Shown: one piece after another, positions 50,001 through 59,278 of the stretch
Layout of the letters: every line of letters starts with the position of its first letter
Position numbering within the stretch: position 1 is the stretch's first letter
Assembly (NCBI GenBank): GCA_013214355.1
Contig: JABSSL010000084.1
Location: forward strand, 1 to 64,000
Reading direction: 5' to 3'
DNA from: Saprospiraceae bacterium
GTDB lineage: Bacteria > Bacteroidota > Bacteroidia > Chitinophagales > Saprospiraceae
DNA length: 64,000 nt
Made by a program: the position numbers and the translations under genes
Notes under the pieces: generated by a model
What the model was told of the DNA's origin: nothing
Databases searched by the model: none
What the model saw: only the letters and a program-made list of their open reading frames with translations

Positions 50001-51046
50001 GTATTTTGATTAAAATTCTTAAATATCCGTTGACTTCTTTTATACTGATACAACCCATCATAATGACTACCTAACCAAATATTTCCCTTCCGATCCTCCC
50101 AAGCATCTCGAATCGTCTCAGAGTTGATACCAAAAGGATCAGGTGGAGTACCCGTATAGCTCTTAATTCCACTGGTTTCAAGATTAAGGACATTTAATCC
50201 GCCCCCAGTCGTACCGATCCACAATTCATTTCCATCCTGGATAAGAGCAGACACCGTGTTATTGCTAAGACTTTGCGGCTCATTTCTCCCTTGCTTAATG
50301 TGCTCCAGAAAATCTGAGGAAGTTGGATCAAAACGGTAAGCACCATTGATTTGAGTGCCAATCCATAGCTGTCCTTGCGGATTCTCATAAATCAACCGAA
50401 TAGCGTTAATCGCTGTCTTGTCACCTGGTAGGCGAGTACCTATAAAATCATCTAGGTTTGTATCATATTTGTACAGCGTATCCTGGACGCCCAACCAGAT
50501 TGTTCCATCCCGACTTTGAACAGGAGTGCGACTACGACGAATCGTATCCGCAGTAAATAGATAGCGTTTGAAATTATCTGATTCCGGTTGGTAGCGGTTT
50601 AAGCCATTTCCGGTGGCTACCCATATGTTTCCCGAGGTATCTACCAGCAAGTCCTCGATTCCGTTGTTGGTAAGACCATCGCTTCGTTCTACCTCTGCCA
50701 TGTAGCGCTTGAAGACCTCTCGTTTAGGATCAAAACGGTTCAGCCCATTGTTGGTTCCCACCCATATAAATCCCTCCTGGTCTTCCACGATATTCCAAAC
50801 TACTCGGTTACTTAGACTCAAGGAGTCCTTTTCATCATCAACATACCCCTTAAATTGATATCCATCATAACGAAACAGGCCTGCAGGAGTACCCAACCAA
50901 AGAAAACCTAAGTGATCCTCAAAAACAGTGGTCACAAAGTGCTCCTGATGATACTTGGTAAATTGTAGTGGTTGAGCCTTGGCGGCAGGAGCTAGGAGCA
51001 AAAAGAGGTAGCATAGAAGGACTTGGTAGTTGGGGTAGGTTTTCAT
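47051..51046 (-). CDS. Hybrid two-component system, tandem copy A
   Basis: 1331 residues. Signal; WxG propellers (about 25-690) starting HQEHFVTTVFEDHLGFLWLGTPAGL; Y_Y_Y (about 700-770); membrane helix (about 775-800); HisKA (HEFRTPLTVILG, H near 830); HATPase; receiver (CDVMMPEMDGYEV, D near 1130); AraC domain (about 1225-1325). It is a close paralogue of the next gene, with a 14-bp gap. It probably regulates the secreted enzymes downstream. Confidence 0.92.
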   Translation of the reverse strand: MKTYPNYQVLLCYLFLLLAPAAKAQPLQFTKYHQEHFVTTVFEDHLGFLWLGTPAGLFRYDGYQFKGYVDDEKDSLSLSNRVVWNIVEDQEGFIWVGTNNGLNRFDPKREVFKRYMAEVERSDGLTNNGIEDLLVDTSGNIWVATGNGLNRYQPESDNFKRYLFTADTIRRSRTPVQSRDGTIWLGVQDTLYKYDTNLDDFIGTRLPGDKTAINAIRLIYENPQGQLWIGTQINGAYRFDPTSSDFLEHIKQGRNEPQSLSNNTVSALIQDGNELWIGTTGGGLNVLNLETSGIKSYTGTPPDPFGINSETIRDAWEDRKGNIWLGSHYDGLYQYKRSQRIFKNFNQNTGLPFKKVMDVAETRDGRIWIALNTGGLGVFDQESNSFRRFYEANTAGLPGKDLNKLYTDSKGQLWVASVSDGISRFDEQAQRFIKNFPKSEEEEVYFNQLNDFIVEDNGDVWIALHSGLVKYEESTASYHSYVLPEKKDSKVVHGRTDFVTQLYKDQNLQLWIVTYGGIYRYQKEKDTFEFFPLQHQVLRMLEDSRGTIWVGTQAGAFTFDDQSETYTEFTEIEQATPMLEDASGRIWFFNTLHLIRYDPNSKEVLMLGHDDGLAKGFYWAGHQSTSGRLFMGGIEGLTIFHPDSIQTAYQPPVTVITDFRLFNKTVPIAGSRADTLEWASPLAESIIFADKIRLKHWQNYFSLEFAALDLSSPTTNRYQYQLVGYDEDWLTTDANRRYVTYTNLDPGTYTFRVRGATRKSPWSRKAATVEIQILAPWWATSWAYLVYALLLFGIIRTFYIFQLRRKVAQAEAEQFKELDAVKTKLYTNITHEFRTPLTVILGMAGKVEEDPKKWLGSGIDSIKRNGRRLLLLVNQILDLSRLELGNLELKMYQHDVIPFLSYLVQSYESYAESKGIQLRLEKRVNRLVMDHSADALSKIISNLISNALKHTPDGGRVDVSLDIKDNQLQIEVRDTGNGIPADHLPHIFDQFYQVDSSTTRQTEGTGIGLALVKELVNRLKGHIKVNSEERLGTRFEVLLPISRKAELKELVTEVYQLPETEIQTSVTKPSTTKQPDNNHPLVLLVEDNEDVAAYIDSCLMDRFQVVHARNGKIGVEKALELIPDLIICDVMMPEMDGYEVCKLLKQEERSSHIPIVMLTAKADVNSRLTGLRQGADAYLAKPFQPEELDLRLNNLLYLRGQIQSYFGQFPRDLQSSNAYPQEHGFLSRLKIIVLEHLSEEDFGIPELCLEIGLSRSQLHRKLKAITGKSTSMILRGIRMNEARKLLLHSDLTISEIAYQVGFSSPNYFSTIFSETFGQSPTEMREKKGMQQ

Positions 51047-51060
51047 GGAGTAGTTGGCTT

Positions 51061-54000
51061 TTAGGTTTGTTGTTTTGATGTATCCTCATGTAGAGAAAGC
51101 TTGTCCCGCATCTCAGTAGGTGAAAGTCCATAGAAATCCGAAAAAACAGTGCTGAAGTAATTGGGATTGGCAAAACCTACCTGATAAGCAATCTCGGCAA
51201 TACTAAGCTCTCGACGCAGGAGCAGATCCCGAGCTTGCTCCAATCGAATCGATCGTACAATCAAAGAAGTAGGTTTACCTGTGAGCGCCTTTAACTTCCG
51301 ATGCAGTTGTGATCGACTAATTCCCATTGCTTTACAAAGCTCTGGTATTCCAAAGTCTTCATCGGCCAGATGCTCCAGCACAATAGACTTGATCCTTTTG
51401 AGAAATTCCTGTTCTTTTGGATAGGAATGTTGGGGCACTGATTTGGATGGGAACTGTTCAAAGTATGCCTGTATCTGCTTGCGGAGCTGTAGGAGGTTTG
51501 CCAGGCGCAACTCCAGCTCTTCCGGGTTGAAGGGTTTCCCCAAGTAGGCATCAGCGCCCTGCCGTAGGCCCTGTAGTCTAGAATCTGTGTCCACTTTAGC
51601 CGTTAGCATCACGATTGGAATATGGCTGCTACGCTCTTCCTGTTTGAGTTTCTTACAGACTTCATATCCATCCATTTCTGGCATCATCACGTCACAGATG
51701 ATGAGGTCAGGCACCATTTCCAAAGCCATCGCAACACCTATTCGTCCATTTATGGCTAGATGCACCTGATAGCGGCCTACCAAACAACTGCTGATATAGG
51801 CGGCCACATCTTCATTGTCTTCGATGATGAGTACTAACGGTAAATGGCCATTCGATGCAGGCAACGACGACGTTCCAGCTCTTGCAGAGATTTGTGGAGT
51901 AGGAACGGGAATCCCGAAGTCATCGATTTCAAGCATAGCCTGAGCTTCTTGCTTGATGGGCAATAGGACTTGGAAAGTAGTCCCTATCTGCTTCACACTT
52001 TGTACGCTGATTTGGCCCTCCAAACGGTCTACTAACTCTTTAACCAATGCTAAGCCAATGCCTGTACCCTCAGTGGCTCTAGTACTGGTTGCATCAACCT
52101 GATAAAACCGATCAAAGATATGTGGTAAGTACTCCTCCGCAATCCCCTGTCCAGTATCTCTAATTTCAATCAATAACTGATTAGCATCCAAAGCAAACCT
52201 AACGGTTACTGTCCCATCTTCAGACGTATATTTAAAAGCATTGGAAAGCAGATTGTTGGTAATCTTGGTAATAGCATCCGGTGAGAAATCCATCAGTTGA
52301 CTGTTGATCTGCTTGTCGACGATCAGTTTAATCCCCTTTGCCTCCGCAAAGGACTCATAGGACTGAATCAGGTAGCTAAGAAATGGGATGATATCTCCTT
52401 GCTGCATCTCCAGTTGCATCTTGCCAAACTCGAGGCGAGACAGGTCCAACATTTGATTCACCAAATGCAAGACGCGTTGCCCATTTCGCTGAATGGACTC
52501 CACACCTTCCTCAAACCACTTTTTGGGGTCCTCTTTCATCTTCCCGGCCATTCCCAAAATAACAGTAAGGGGCGTGCGAAATTCATGCGAAACATTAGCA
52601 AACAAGCGGTTCTTTTCGATGTCCAAATCCTTTAAGCGAGCGGCTTCACTTTGGGCCAACTTCTGGTTGAGCTGGAAACGATAGATCGTTATGATAACGG
52701 ACAATAGAAGCGCGATATACAGCAAATAGGCCCACCAGGTTTCCCACCAAGGTGCCAAGATCCGAATACTAAGTGTGGCTTCGGCCCGTTCATCCCAGAT
52801 CCCATTAGCCGTAGCACCCTGCACACGGAAAGTGTACCGACCAGGGTCCAAGTTCGTATAAGTAATCAAACGACGCCCCGCATTACTGTTCACCCAGTCT
52901 TTGTCATAGCCAACCAACTGGTAGCGATAGTGATTGTTCTCCGGTACCGTAAAATCCAAGGCTGAAAACTCTAGAGAGAAGTAGTTTTGCCAATGCTTTA
53001 GTACTAGTTCCTTACTAACAGTGATGGATTGCTCTAGGGCAGAAGGTATCTCACTTGTATCTCTAATCGTTCCGCGAATAGGAATAGATTTGTTAAAAAG
53101 CTTGAAGTCGGTCAAGGCAACCCTCGGAATGATTCTCTCTATATTTAAACTGTCGGGATGAAATACCACAAGTCCTTCCGTTCCGGCGAAATACAAAGTA
53201 CCATCGGCTGTCTTAGTACTTGCCCATAGGTGATTTCCTACTAGCCCTCCCTTCTTGTTGTAGGATAATACGGTGCCTTCAGTTCTATCTAGAACCTGGA
53301 GTCCATCATTGCCTATACCGTACCACAGCCTACCCTGATCATCCTCGATCGGAGCCAATATGGCCTTTTCGTAGGTTTCCTGATAATTTGGTCCTAGAAT
53401 ACTTTCGGAATCCCGATCAAACCAAGCTAAGCCAGTGGTAGTACCCAACCAAATGGTATCGTTATTGCTTCTCGCGATATGGAGAACCTGATCTTGATGA
53501 GGATAGAAGATAAATGAATCTGTTTCTGCGCGATACAGGTTAAGGCCCCCGTAAGTTGAAAACCAAAGCTGGTCAAATTGATCTCGCCAAATATCAGTGA
53601 CATAAGTATTGATTTCATGCCTAGCTCCACTTACATCCCCAGCTGGAAAAGGAAAGGCCTGAAGCACATGATCTTTCCGGATGTATTTGCATAACCCATT
53701 ATGGGTGCCTATCCAGACATCACCATTCTCCTCTGGGTAAACTTTACTGATCCAATTCAAGAACTGTGAAACCTGTCCAATACGCTGATCAAAGACGGTA
53801 ACGAATCGACCGTTATCTTGATCCAAGTAAGCTACCCCGACATTGGCGATCCCTAGCCAAACCCGATCATTTTCATCAATGAAGATATCCTTCACATTAC
53901 TTCCAGGAAGGCTATTTGGATCATTGGGATCATGCCGATAGAACGCCTCGAAAGACTTTGTCGCATTGTCAAATACCCCAATCCCCGCATCTGCAAAGGC

Positions 54001-55122
54001 TATCCATACCTTCCCCTCAGAATCGGACTCAACGGAATTTATCTTCTTAGAAGGCAAACCCGTAGATTGATCAAAGTTGAAGAAAGGCTGCCAATTGGCT
54101 TCGTACTGATACAGACCATCGTAAAAGCTACCTAACCATAAATTGCCATGCTGATCCTTTAGCATACTTCTGATGGTCTCAGAATTCACCCCGGAAGGAG
54201 GAGAATTATTTACGGTATGTCTGCTGGTAGTTCTAGAGATAGGGTCCCAGATACTTAGTCCACCGCCAGAAGTCCCGATCCAGAGTTGCTTTTCCTTTTC
54301 CGCAAACGCGGCAACTGTATTATGACTTAGGGTGTTTTGATTCTTTGGGTCATGGACCAGGTGTTCGGTAAAATCCCCAGTCTTTGGGTCAAACCGGAAA
54401 GCGCCGTTATATTGGGTCCCAACCCAGAGATAGTTTTCAGCATCTTCGTAAAGAATTCTAATCTGATTAATTTCAGGATCGGCAGCAGGTATAGGATAGG
54501 CTAACAGCGTTTCTTCTTCGTAATCGAATTGATAGAGTGTATCCCAGGCACTAATCCAAAAGCTACTGTCTTGAGCCAGTAGCATAGATCTTACAATTCG
54601 GAAAGTATCTCGCAGATATAAATAGCGCTCAAATTGATCTTTGCCTTTCTTTTTTCGGTTTACACCTTTGGCCGTCCCAATCCATATATCCCCATTTTTA
54701 TCGGCAGTAGTACTGACAACAAACTCACTTGAAAGTGATAAGGGGTTATCTGGTTCCGGAAAGTATTGCTTGAAGGTTTCTGTAGCTCGGTCATATCGAT
54801 TCAACCCCTCTAAAGTCCCGAACCAGAGATAGCCTTCTCCATCTTCGGCCATATTCCAGGTGGTCGGGTGGGAGAGGCTCGTACTGTCCAGTTCATCCGC
54901 GTAGAACGATTTAAATGTGTAGCCATCAAATCGATTCACCCCATTGGCCGTTCCCAACCAGAGGAATCCTTGACTATCTTGAAAAATTGAGGTAACAAAA
55001 CCATTGGAAAGTCCATCTTCCTCCTGATACTTGCGGAAGTTGAGCGGTTGTTGGGCAGTAACAAAGTAGGTGTTGAGCAATAGTATTGCTAGTACGACTG
55101 TAGAGCTTAACCGGGCTTGCAA
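51061..55122 (-). CDS. Hybrid two-component system, tandem copy B
   Basis: 1353 residues. Same architecture as copy A: signal ending FVTAQ, propellers, Y_Y_Y, one helix, HisKA (SHEFRTPLTVILG, H near 845), HATPase (EGTGIGLALVKEL), receiver (D near 1144), AraC domain (about 1245-1345). Blocks such as LKHWQNYFSLEFAALD/SALD, VILGMAGK and EERSSHIPIVMLTAK are nearly identical between copies, so a tandem duplication is likely. Propellers differ more, consistent with different ligands. Confidence 0.92.
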   Translation of the reverse strand: MQARLSSTVVLAILLLNTYFVTAQQPLNFRKYQEEDGLSNGFVTSIFQDSQGFLWLGTANGVNRFDGYTFKSFYADELDSTSLSHPTTWNMAEDGEGYLWFGTLEGLNRYDRATETFKQYFPEPDNPLSLSSEFVVSTTADKNGDIWIGTAKGVNRKKKGKDQFERYLYLRDTFRIVRSMLLAQDSSFWISAWDTLYQFDYEEETLLAYPIPAADPEINQIRILYEDAENYLWVGTQYNGAFRFDPKTGDFTEHLVHDPKNQNTLSHNTVAAFAEKEKQLWIGTSGGGLSIWDPISRTTSRHTVNNSPPSGVNSETIRSMLKDQHGNLWLGSFYDGLYQYEANWQPFFNFDQSTGLPSKKINSVESDSEGKVWIAFADAGIGVFDNATKSFEAFYRHDPNDPNSLPGSNVKDIFIDENDRVWLGIANVGVAYLDQDNGRFVTVFDQRIGQVSQFLNWISKVYPEENGDVWIGTHNGLCKYIRKDHVLQAFPFPAGDVSGARHEINTYVTDIWRDQFDQLWFSTYGGLNLYRAETDSFIFYPHQDQVLHIARSNNDTIWLGTTTGLAWFDRDSESILGPNYQETYEKAILAPIEDDQGRLWYGIGNDGLQVLDRTEGTVLSYNKKGGLVGNHLWASTKTADGTLYFAGTEGLVVFHPDSLNIERIIPRVALTDFKLFNKSIPIRGTIRDTSEIPSALEQSITVSKELVLKHWQNYFSLEFSALDFTVPENNHYRYQLVGYDKDWVNSNAGRRLITYTNLDPGRYTFRVQGATANGIWDERAEATLSIRILAPWWETWWAYLLYIALLLSVIITIYRFQLNQKLAQSEAARLKDLDIEKNRLFANVSHEFRTPLTVILGMAGKMKEDPKKWFEEGVESIQRNGQRVLHLVNQMLDLSRLEFGKMQLEMQQGDIIPFLSYLIQSYESFAEAKGIKLIVDKQINSQLMDFSPDAITKITNNLLSNAFKYTSEDGTVTVRFALDANQLLIEIRDTGQGIAEEYLPHIFDRFYQVDATSTRATEGTGIGLALVKELVDRLEGQISVQSVKQIGTTFQVLLPIKQEAQAMLEIDDFGIPVPTPQISARAGTSSLPASNGHLPLVLIIEDNEDVAAYISSCLVGRYQVHLAINGRIGVAMALEMVPDLIICDVMMPEMDGYEVCKKLKQEERSSHIPIVMLTAKVDTDSRLQGLRQGADAYLGKPFNPEELELRLANLLQLRKQIQAYFEQFPSKSVPQHSYPKEQEFLKRIKSIVLEHLADEDFGIPELCKAMGISRSQLHRKLKALTGKPTSLIVRSIRLEQARDLLLRRELSIAEIAYQVGFANPNYFSTVFSDFYGLSPTEMRDKLSLHEDTSKQQT

Positions 55123-55426
55123 GGCTTTTGAATTTTGTATTTAGAATTAAAATAGGAAAATTCTATTACGCCTTTAATCTACAAGCATGAATTTCTACTG
55201 AAATGTCTAGTAAAAACTTGATCGCGCTGTGAATCAGATAAGAATAGGCTCGTAAAGGAATGATTACCTTACGGTAAGAATTAACAATTTGGGGATATAT
55301 TTAAAATCTTGGTAGAGCCTGTCTCGTTCAGAAAATTTGCCTTGAAAACCCCGTAACCTTCTTCCATCATTTCTCGTCCTATTACCTCAATATTAATGTC
55401 AATTGACCATTCAATCCACTCTAGTC
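55123..55426. other. Intergenic between divergent genes
   Basis: About 300 bp with promoters of the hybrid sensor and DUF2332 genes. No gene, repeat or clear operator seen; AT-rich. Confidence 0.4.
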
Positions 55427-56515
55427 ATGACTCAACCTGCTTCTCAAAGATCTCTTGCTGCCTTAAGCTCCCTTTTCGAAAACTTTGCTGAACGTGAATG
55501 CCGAACCGTATCACCACTTTACTATCAATTGGCAAAGGAGGTGGCCCAAGAACCATATCTCCTGCAATTGGCCTCCAAGGCGCGTCCTCGTCAGCCAATC
55601 CCGAACTTGTTTTTCGGAGCCGTTCACTACTTATTGCTACTGCAGCCGCGTCAGAAGCTGGCTAAGTATTATCCTTCCATTAAACATGGTGCAGGTAGTA
55701 TAATTCCAGTAGCTGTTTTCCTCGATTTTTGTAAAAACCAGGAAGCTGAATTGATCCATCTACTACAAAACAGAATCGTGCAAACCAATGCCCTTAACCG
55801 TACCGCCTACTTAATGCCTATTGCCTCCTCTAGGTTCAGGGATTGCGCTGGATTAAACCTGGTAGATATTGGTAGTAGCTCCGGACTCACCATGAATTTC
55901 GATCAGTATCGGTATACCTATAATTCAGAAATGACGGTGGGAGAGGGGAGGGTTCAAATACAATCTAAAATTCTAGAAGGAACTCTGCCTGTCTTTACCG
56001 ACATTGTTACGGTAAAACGAAAGATCGGGATCGATCAAAATCCATTAGACTTGAAGATTACCGATAACGCCACTTGGCTCAAGGCTTTGATCTGGCCGGA
56101 TCTACAGGAAAGGTTTCTAAGAATGGAAGCAGCTATACAAGAAGCCAGACAGGCAAACATCTCGATCTTAGCAGGTTCAAAGATCGATGATTTTAGAACG
56201 GTCATCGATCGTATTCCGAGAGAGGAGTCGCTATTGGTTTATCATACCCACGTGTTGTATCAGTTTAGTCCCATGGAACGCCTAGCCTTTCGGCACATGA
56301 TGGATGAAATCGGTGCCAGTCGAAACTTCTTATACCTGGCCGTTGAAGGTCACTCCATCTTTGACAACCTCCTTCCCCTAGCCAAAGGCATCCAAATGAT
56401 CTTAACGACCTACCAGCAGGGCATCAAGACTGTGGAACACTTAGGAACCACCGATGGGCATGCTACTTGGATTCGTTGGAAACGAAGATCTGTATTGAAA
56501 TTCAAACTTCCCTAG
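55427..56515 (+). CDS. DUF2332 protein
   Basis: About 362 residues from ATG 55427 (MTQPASQRSLAAL); the longer frame starts with TTG. DUF2332 patterns are visible: FAERECRTVSPLYYQLAKEVAQEP, PNLFFGAVHYLLLL, LAKYYPSIK, QTNALNRTAYLMPI, LVDIGSSSGLTMNFDQYRYTY and VYHTHVLYQFSPMERLAFR. The LVDIGSSSGLTMNFD block resembles a Rossmann methyltransferase glycine loop, so a SAM-dependent role is conceivable. Function unknown. Confidence 0.8.
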   Translation: MTQPASQRSLAALSSLFENFAERECRTVSPLYYQLAKEVAQEPYLLQLASKARPRQPIPNLFFGAVHYLLLLQPRQKLAKYYPSIKHGAGSIIPVAVFLDFCKNQEAELIHLLQNRIVQTNALNRTAYLMPIASSRFRDCAGLNLVDIGSSSGLTMNFDQYRYTYNSEMTVGEGRVQIQSKILEGTLPVFTDIVTVKRKIGIDQNPLDLKITDNATWLKALIWPDLQERFLRMEAAIQEARQANISILAGSKIDDFRTVIDRIPREESLLVYHTHVLYQFSPMERLAFRHMMDEIGASRNFLYLAVEGHSIFDNLLPLAKGIQMILTTYQQGIKTVEHLGTTDGHATWIRWKRRSVLKFKLP

Positions 56516-56714
56516 GTGCTAGTCTAGAGTATGGTAGAAAGTATTATCCGGGTAGTAGTTTCACTGCTCTGTAGTTGGTCCTAATAGTCCTTCTACCCAG
56601 CCCTGTAGCAATCTTCTTGGTAAATTTGACGGTTAACCGCTATTATCAATTACCTTGCCTAAAATTTCTGCCCAATCCAGAGGATGTTTCATAAATTGCT
56701 TTACTTTTGTAAAC

Positions 56715-56727
56715 GCAACATTGTTGC
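56715..56727. promoter_or_regulatory. Palindrome GCAACATTGTTGC
   Basis: Perfect 13-bp palindrome 67 bp before the TonB receptor start. It differs from the TTTAGA type and resembles what I recall for Zur-like sites; not verified. Confidence 0.5.
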
Positions 56728-56793
56728 ATTAATTGAAATTTCCTCAGAAAACCAACACTAAGCTCCTGGCCCTTTAAGATTTACATAAGCTAT

Positions 56794-59211
56794 ATGAGAG
56801 ACTTTCGCTATTTATTTTTGTGTGCCATTTTAAGTTGCCTAGGCTTATCCGTAGGGGCTCAACAGGCTGATAGTTGTCAATTTACTATTCAAGGTGCGGT
56901 CTACGATCAAACTACTAAGCAGCCTTTAGCATTTGCTACGATCCAACTGGAAGGGATAACAGAGGGCACTTTTACGGAAGAAGATGGCACCTTTGCCATT
57001 AATGGACTGTGCGAGAAGGAATATGACTTACAAGTATCTTATATCGGCTACAAGACCGTAACACACCATCACGATTTTCACCATCCTTTTCTCGAGATTT
57101 TCCTGGTTCCCAAAGAAACGCTGCTAGAAAGCGTAGTCGTTGAAGCAGAGCGGAATGGGAGTAATTTACAAACTACGACTTCTGCCAAATTGAGTGGCCA
57201 GGAATTAGAAGCAGTGAAAACCGAAAGTTTTGGAGAGGTCGTGAGTCAAATAGCGGGGGTGAACACGATTAGTACGGGGCAAAACGTTGCCAAGCCCATG
57301 ATTCATGGGCTGCACAGCAATAGAATCTTAGTGATTAATAATGGGCTCCGGCATGAATTTCAAAACTGGGGAATCGATCATGCTCCCGAATTAGATCCAG
57401 CAGCTGTGGATAGAATAGAGGTGATAAAGGGAGCCGCTACGGTACGATTTGGCCCCGACGCCTTGGGTGGCGTGATTTTGACAACACCAAGTCATCTGGA
57501 ACTCAATACGCCTTTACAAGGTAATATTGGAGTGACAGGAAAATCAAATGGTCAGTCCGGTGAGGCCAGTGCAGAGCTACGCAAGGGCTTTAAATGGCTA
57601 AGCTTATTGGGTGGCGGATCCTATGTTAAACAAGGAGATCTTTCGGCACCAAACTACTTACTTTCTAATACTGGCAAAGAGGAACAAAGTTATTATGGCG
57701 GCTTCCGCCTACATCCTTTAGCAGAATTGGATATCGAAGGTTTCTATAGCCGATTCGATCAAAATTTGGGTATTTTACAAGGTTCCACTTTTGGCAACCT
57801 AGATGATTTATCCAGGGCTATCAATGCTGATACGCCGTTTTATACTTCGCCATTCACTTATGATATCGATCAACCACGACAGGAGATATCGCATGAATTG
57901 GCCAAGGCAAAAGCGAAATACACCGGCAAAAATCAATCCATTGATGTTCAGTATGGCTACCAGATCAACCGCCGCAAGGAATTTGGTGTCCGTAGAGGTG
58001 ATGCACCAAACATCAACCTAGAGCTGGTTACTCATAGTTTAGATGCCAATTGGCTCCATCCTTCCATTGGGCCTTTTTCTGGTCGCATCGGATTTCAATG
58101 GCAGGAGCAAGCCAATGACAACCTGCCGGGAACCAATACCGTTCCGTTCATTCCCAACTTCGATAGTGAACGTTATGGGGTATTCTTGATTGAATCTTTA
58201 GAACAAGGAGCAAATACCTATGAATTTGGGGTTCGTTATGATGAAATGAAAGCAGATATTACTGGCCGCGAACCCAATAATACGATCTATCGCAATACGA
58301 TCCAGTTTAAGAACGTCACAGCTACGGTAGGTTACAAGAGGCAGTTGAATAAGGGGATCTCTTTTAGGACGAACTTCGGCACCGCCTGGCGCCCGCCAAA
58401 CGTGGCCGAGCTATATCGATTTGGGCAGCACACCTTCCTCATAGAATATGGATTGTGGCGATATACGATTGATGATCGTTTCGATGTGGTCAGTACAAGT
58501 GGCGGAATTCAAACTCAGGAAGATCGGCCAGTGCCTTCGGAAGTAGGTTACAAATGGATCAACACCTTCGAGGTTAATCGCAAGAACTTTCAGTTAGAGG
58601 CCACAGCCTACGTAAACTACATAGAGAATTTCATCTTCAGTAAGCCTGGTGGACTTACTAGAACTGCTCGGGGATTCTTCGTCTACTATATCTATGATCA
58701 GACGGATGCACTTTTCTGGGGAGTGGATGTTAGTAGCCGTATTACACATAATCGATTTTTCTCCTCCGATATCAAAGGAAGCTACCTGTGGAGTAAGCAA
58801 CTCAATCCTAATGATTTCTTCGTTGGGCAGCCTCCCGCCAATCTAAGTTATGAGCTAAGTTATGCTCCTAAATGGAAAGGTATCAATGGTACACGTTTCG
58901 CACTGGGACTCAATTATACTTTTGAGCAGTTCCAGCATCCGAGAACCCTCACGGTGGAAGAGTTTCTAAATGCTTATCAGACCGATGTAAACCTATTTGT
59001 TGATAATGCAGAGGACTTCGATATACTAGACCCTCCTCCCGGTTATTTGTTAGTTAATGCTAGTTGGGCATCAAACTGGAAGCAACTAGGGTGGAGATTC
59101 CAAGTTCGGAATGCGTTAAATACTTCCTATCGAAATTATACGGACCGGCTAAGATACTTTGCGGATGATATGGGACGTAATTTTGTTCTCTCTCTATCCT
59201 ATAAATTTTAG
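56794..59211 (+). CDS. TonB-dependent receptor with His-rich segment
   Basis: 805 residues: signal (to about 22), a carboxypeptidase-regulatory-like domain (28-100) ending in H91-H-H-D-F-H-H97, plug (KPMIHGLHSNRILVINNGLRHEFQNWGIDHAPELD..VKG-type GAATVRFGPDALGGVI) and a barrel. The plug and His cluster resemble ZnuD-like receptors for zinc (or other transition metals). It lies behind the GCAACATTGTTGC palindrome and not behind the Fur-like box. Zinc uptake is inference. Confidence 0.82.
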   Translation: MRDFRYLFLCAILSCLGLSVGAQQADSCQFTIQGAVYDQTTKQPLAFATIQLEGITEGTFTEEDGTFAINGLCEKEYDLQVSYIGYKTVTHHHDFHHPFLEIFLVPKETLLESVVVEAERNGSNLQTTTSAKLSGQELEAVKTESFGEVVSQIAGVNTISTGQNVAKPMIHGLHSNRILVINNGLRHEFQNWGIDHAPELDPAAVDRIEVIKGAATVRFGPDALGGVILTTPSHLELNTPLQGNIGVTGKSNGQSGEASAELRKGFKWLSLLGGGSYVKQGDLSAPNYLLSNTGKEEQSYYGGFRLHPLAELDIEGFYSRFDQNLGILQGSTFGNLDDLSRAINADTPFYTSPFTYDIDQPRQEISHELAKAKAKYTGKNQSIDVQYGYQINRRKEFGVRRGDAPNINLELVTHSLDANWLHPSIGPFSGRIGFQWQEQANDNLPGTNTVPFIPNFDSERYGVFLIESLEQGANTYEFGVRYDEMKADITGREPNNTIYRNTIQFKNVTATVGYKRQLNKGISFRTNFGTAWRPPNVAELYRFGQHTFLIEYGLWRYTIDDRFDVVSTSGGIQTQEDRPVPSEVGYKWINTFEVNRKNFQLEATAYVNYIENFIFSKPGGLTRTARGFFVYYIYDQTDALFWGVDVSSRITHNRFFSSDIKGSYLWSKQLNPNDFFVGQPPANLSYELSYAPKWKGINGTRFALGLNYTFEQFQHPRTLTVEEFLNAYQTDVNLFVDNAEDFDILDPPPGYLLVNASWASNWKQLGWRFQVRNALNTSYRNYTDRLRYFADDMGRNFVLSLSYKF

Positions 59212-59278
59212 GAGGTGGATGCAACCCACAGAGAGGCTAAGATCCACCTTCCAATTGAAGTTATCAAGTCTAAGTGAA

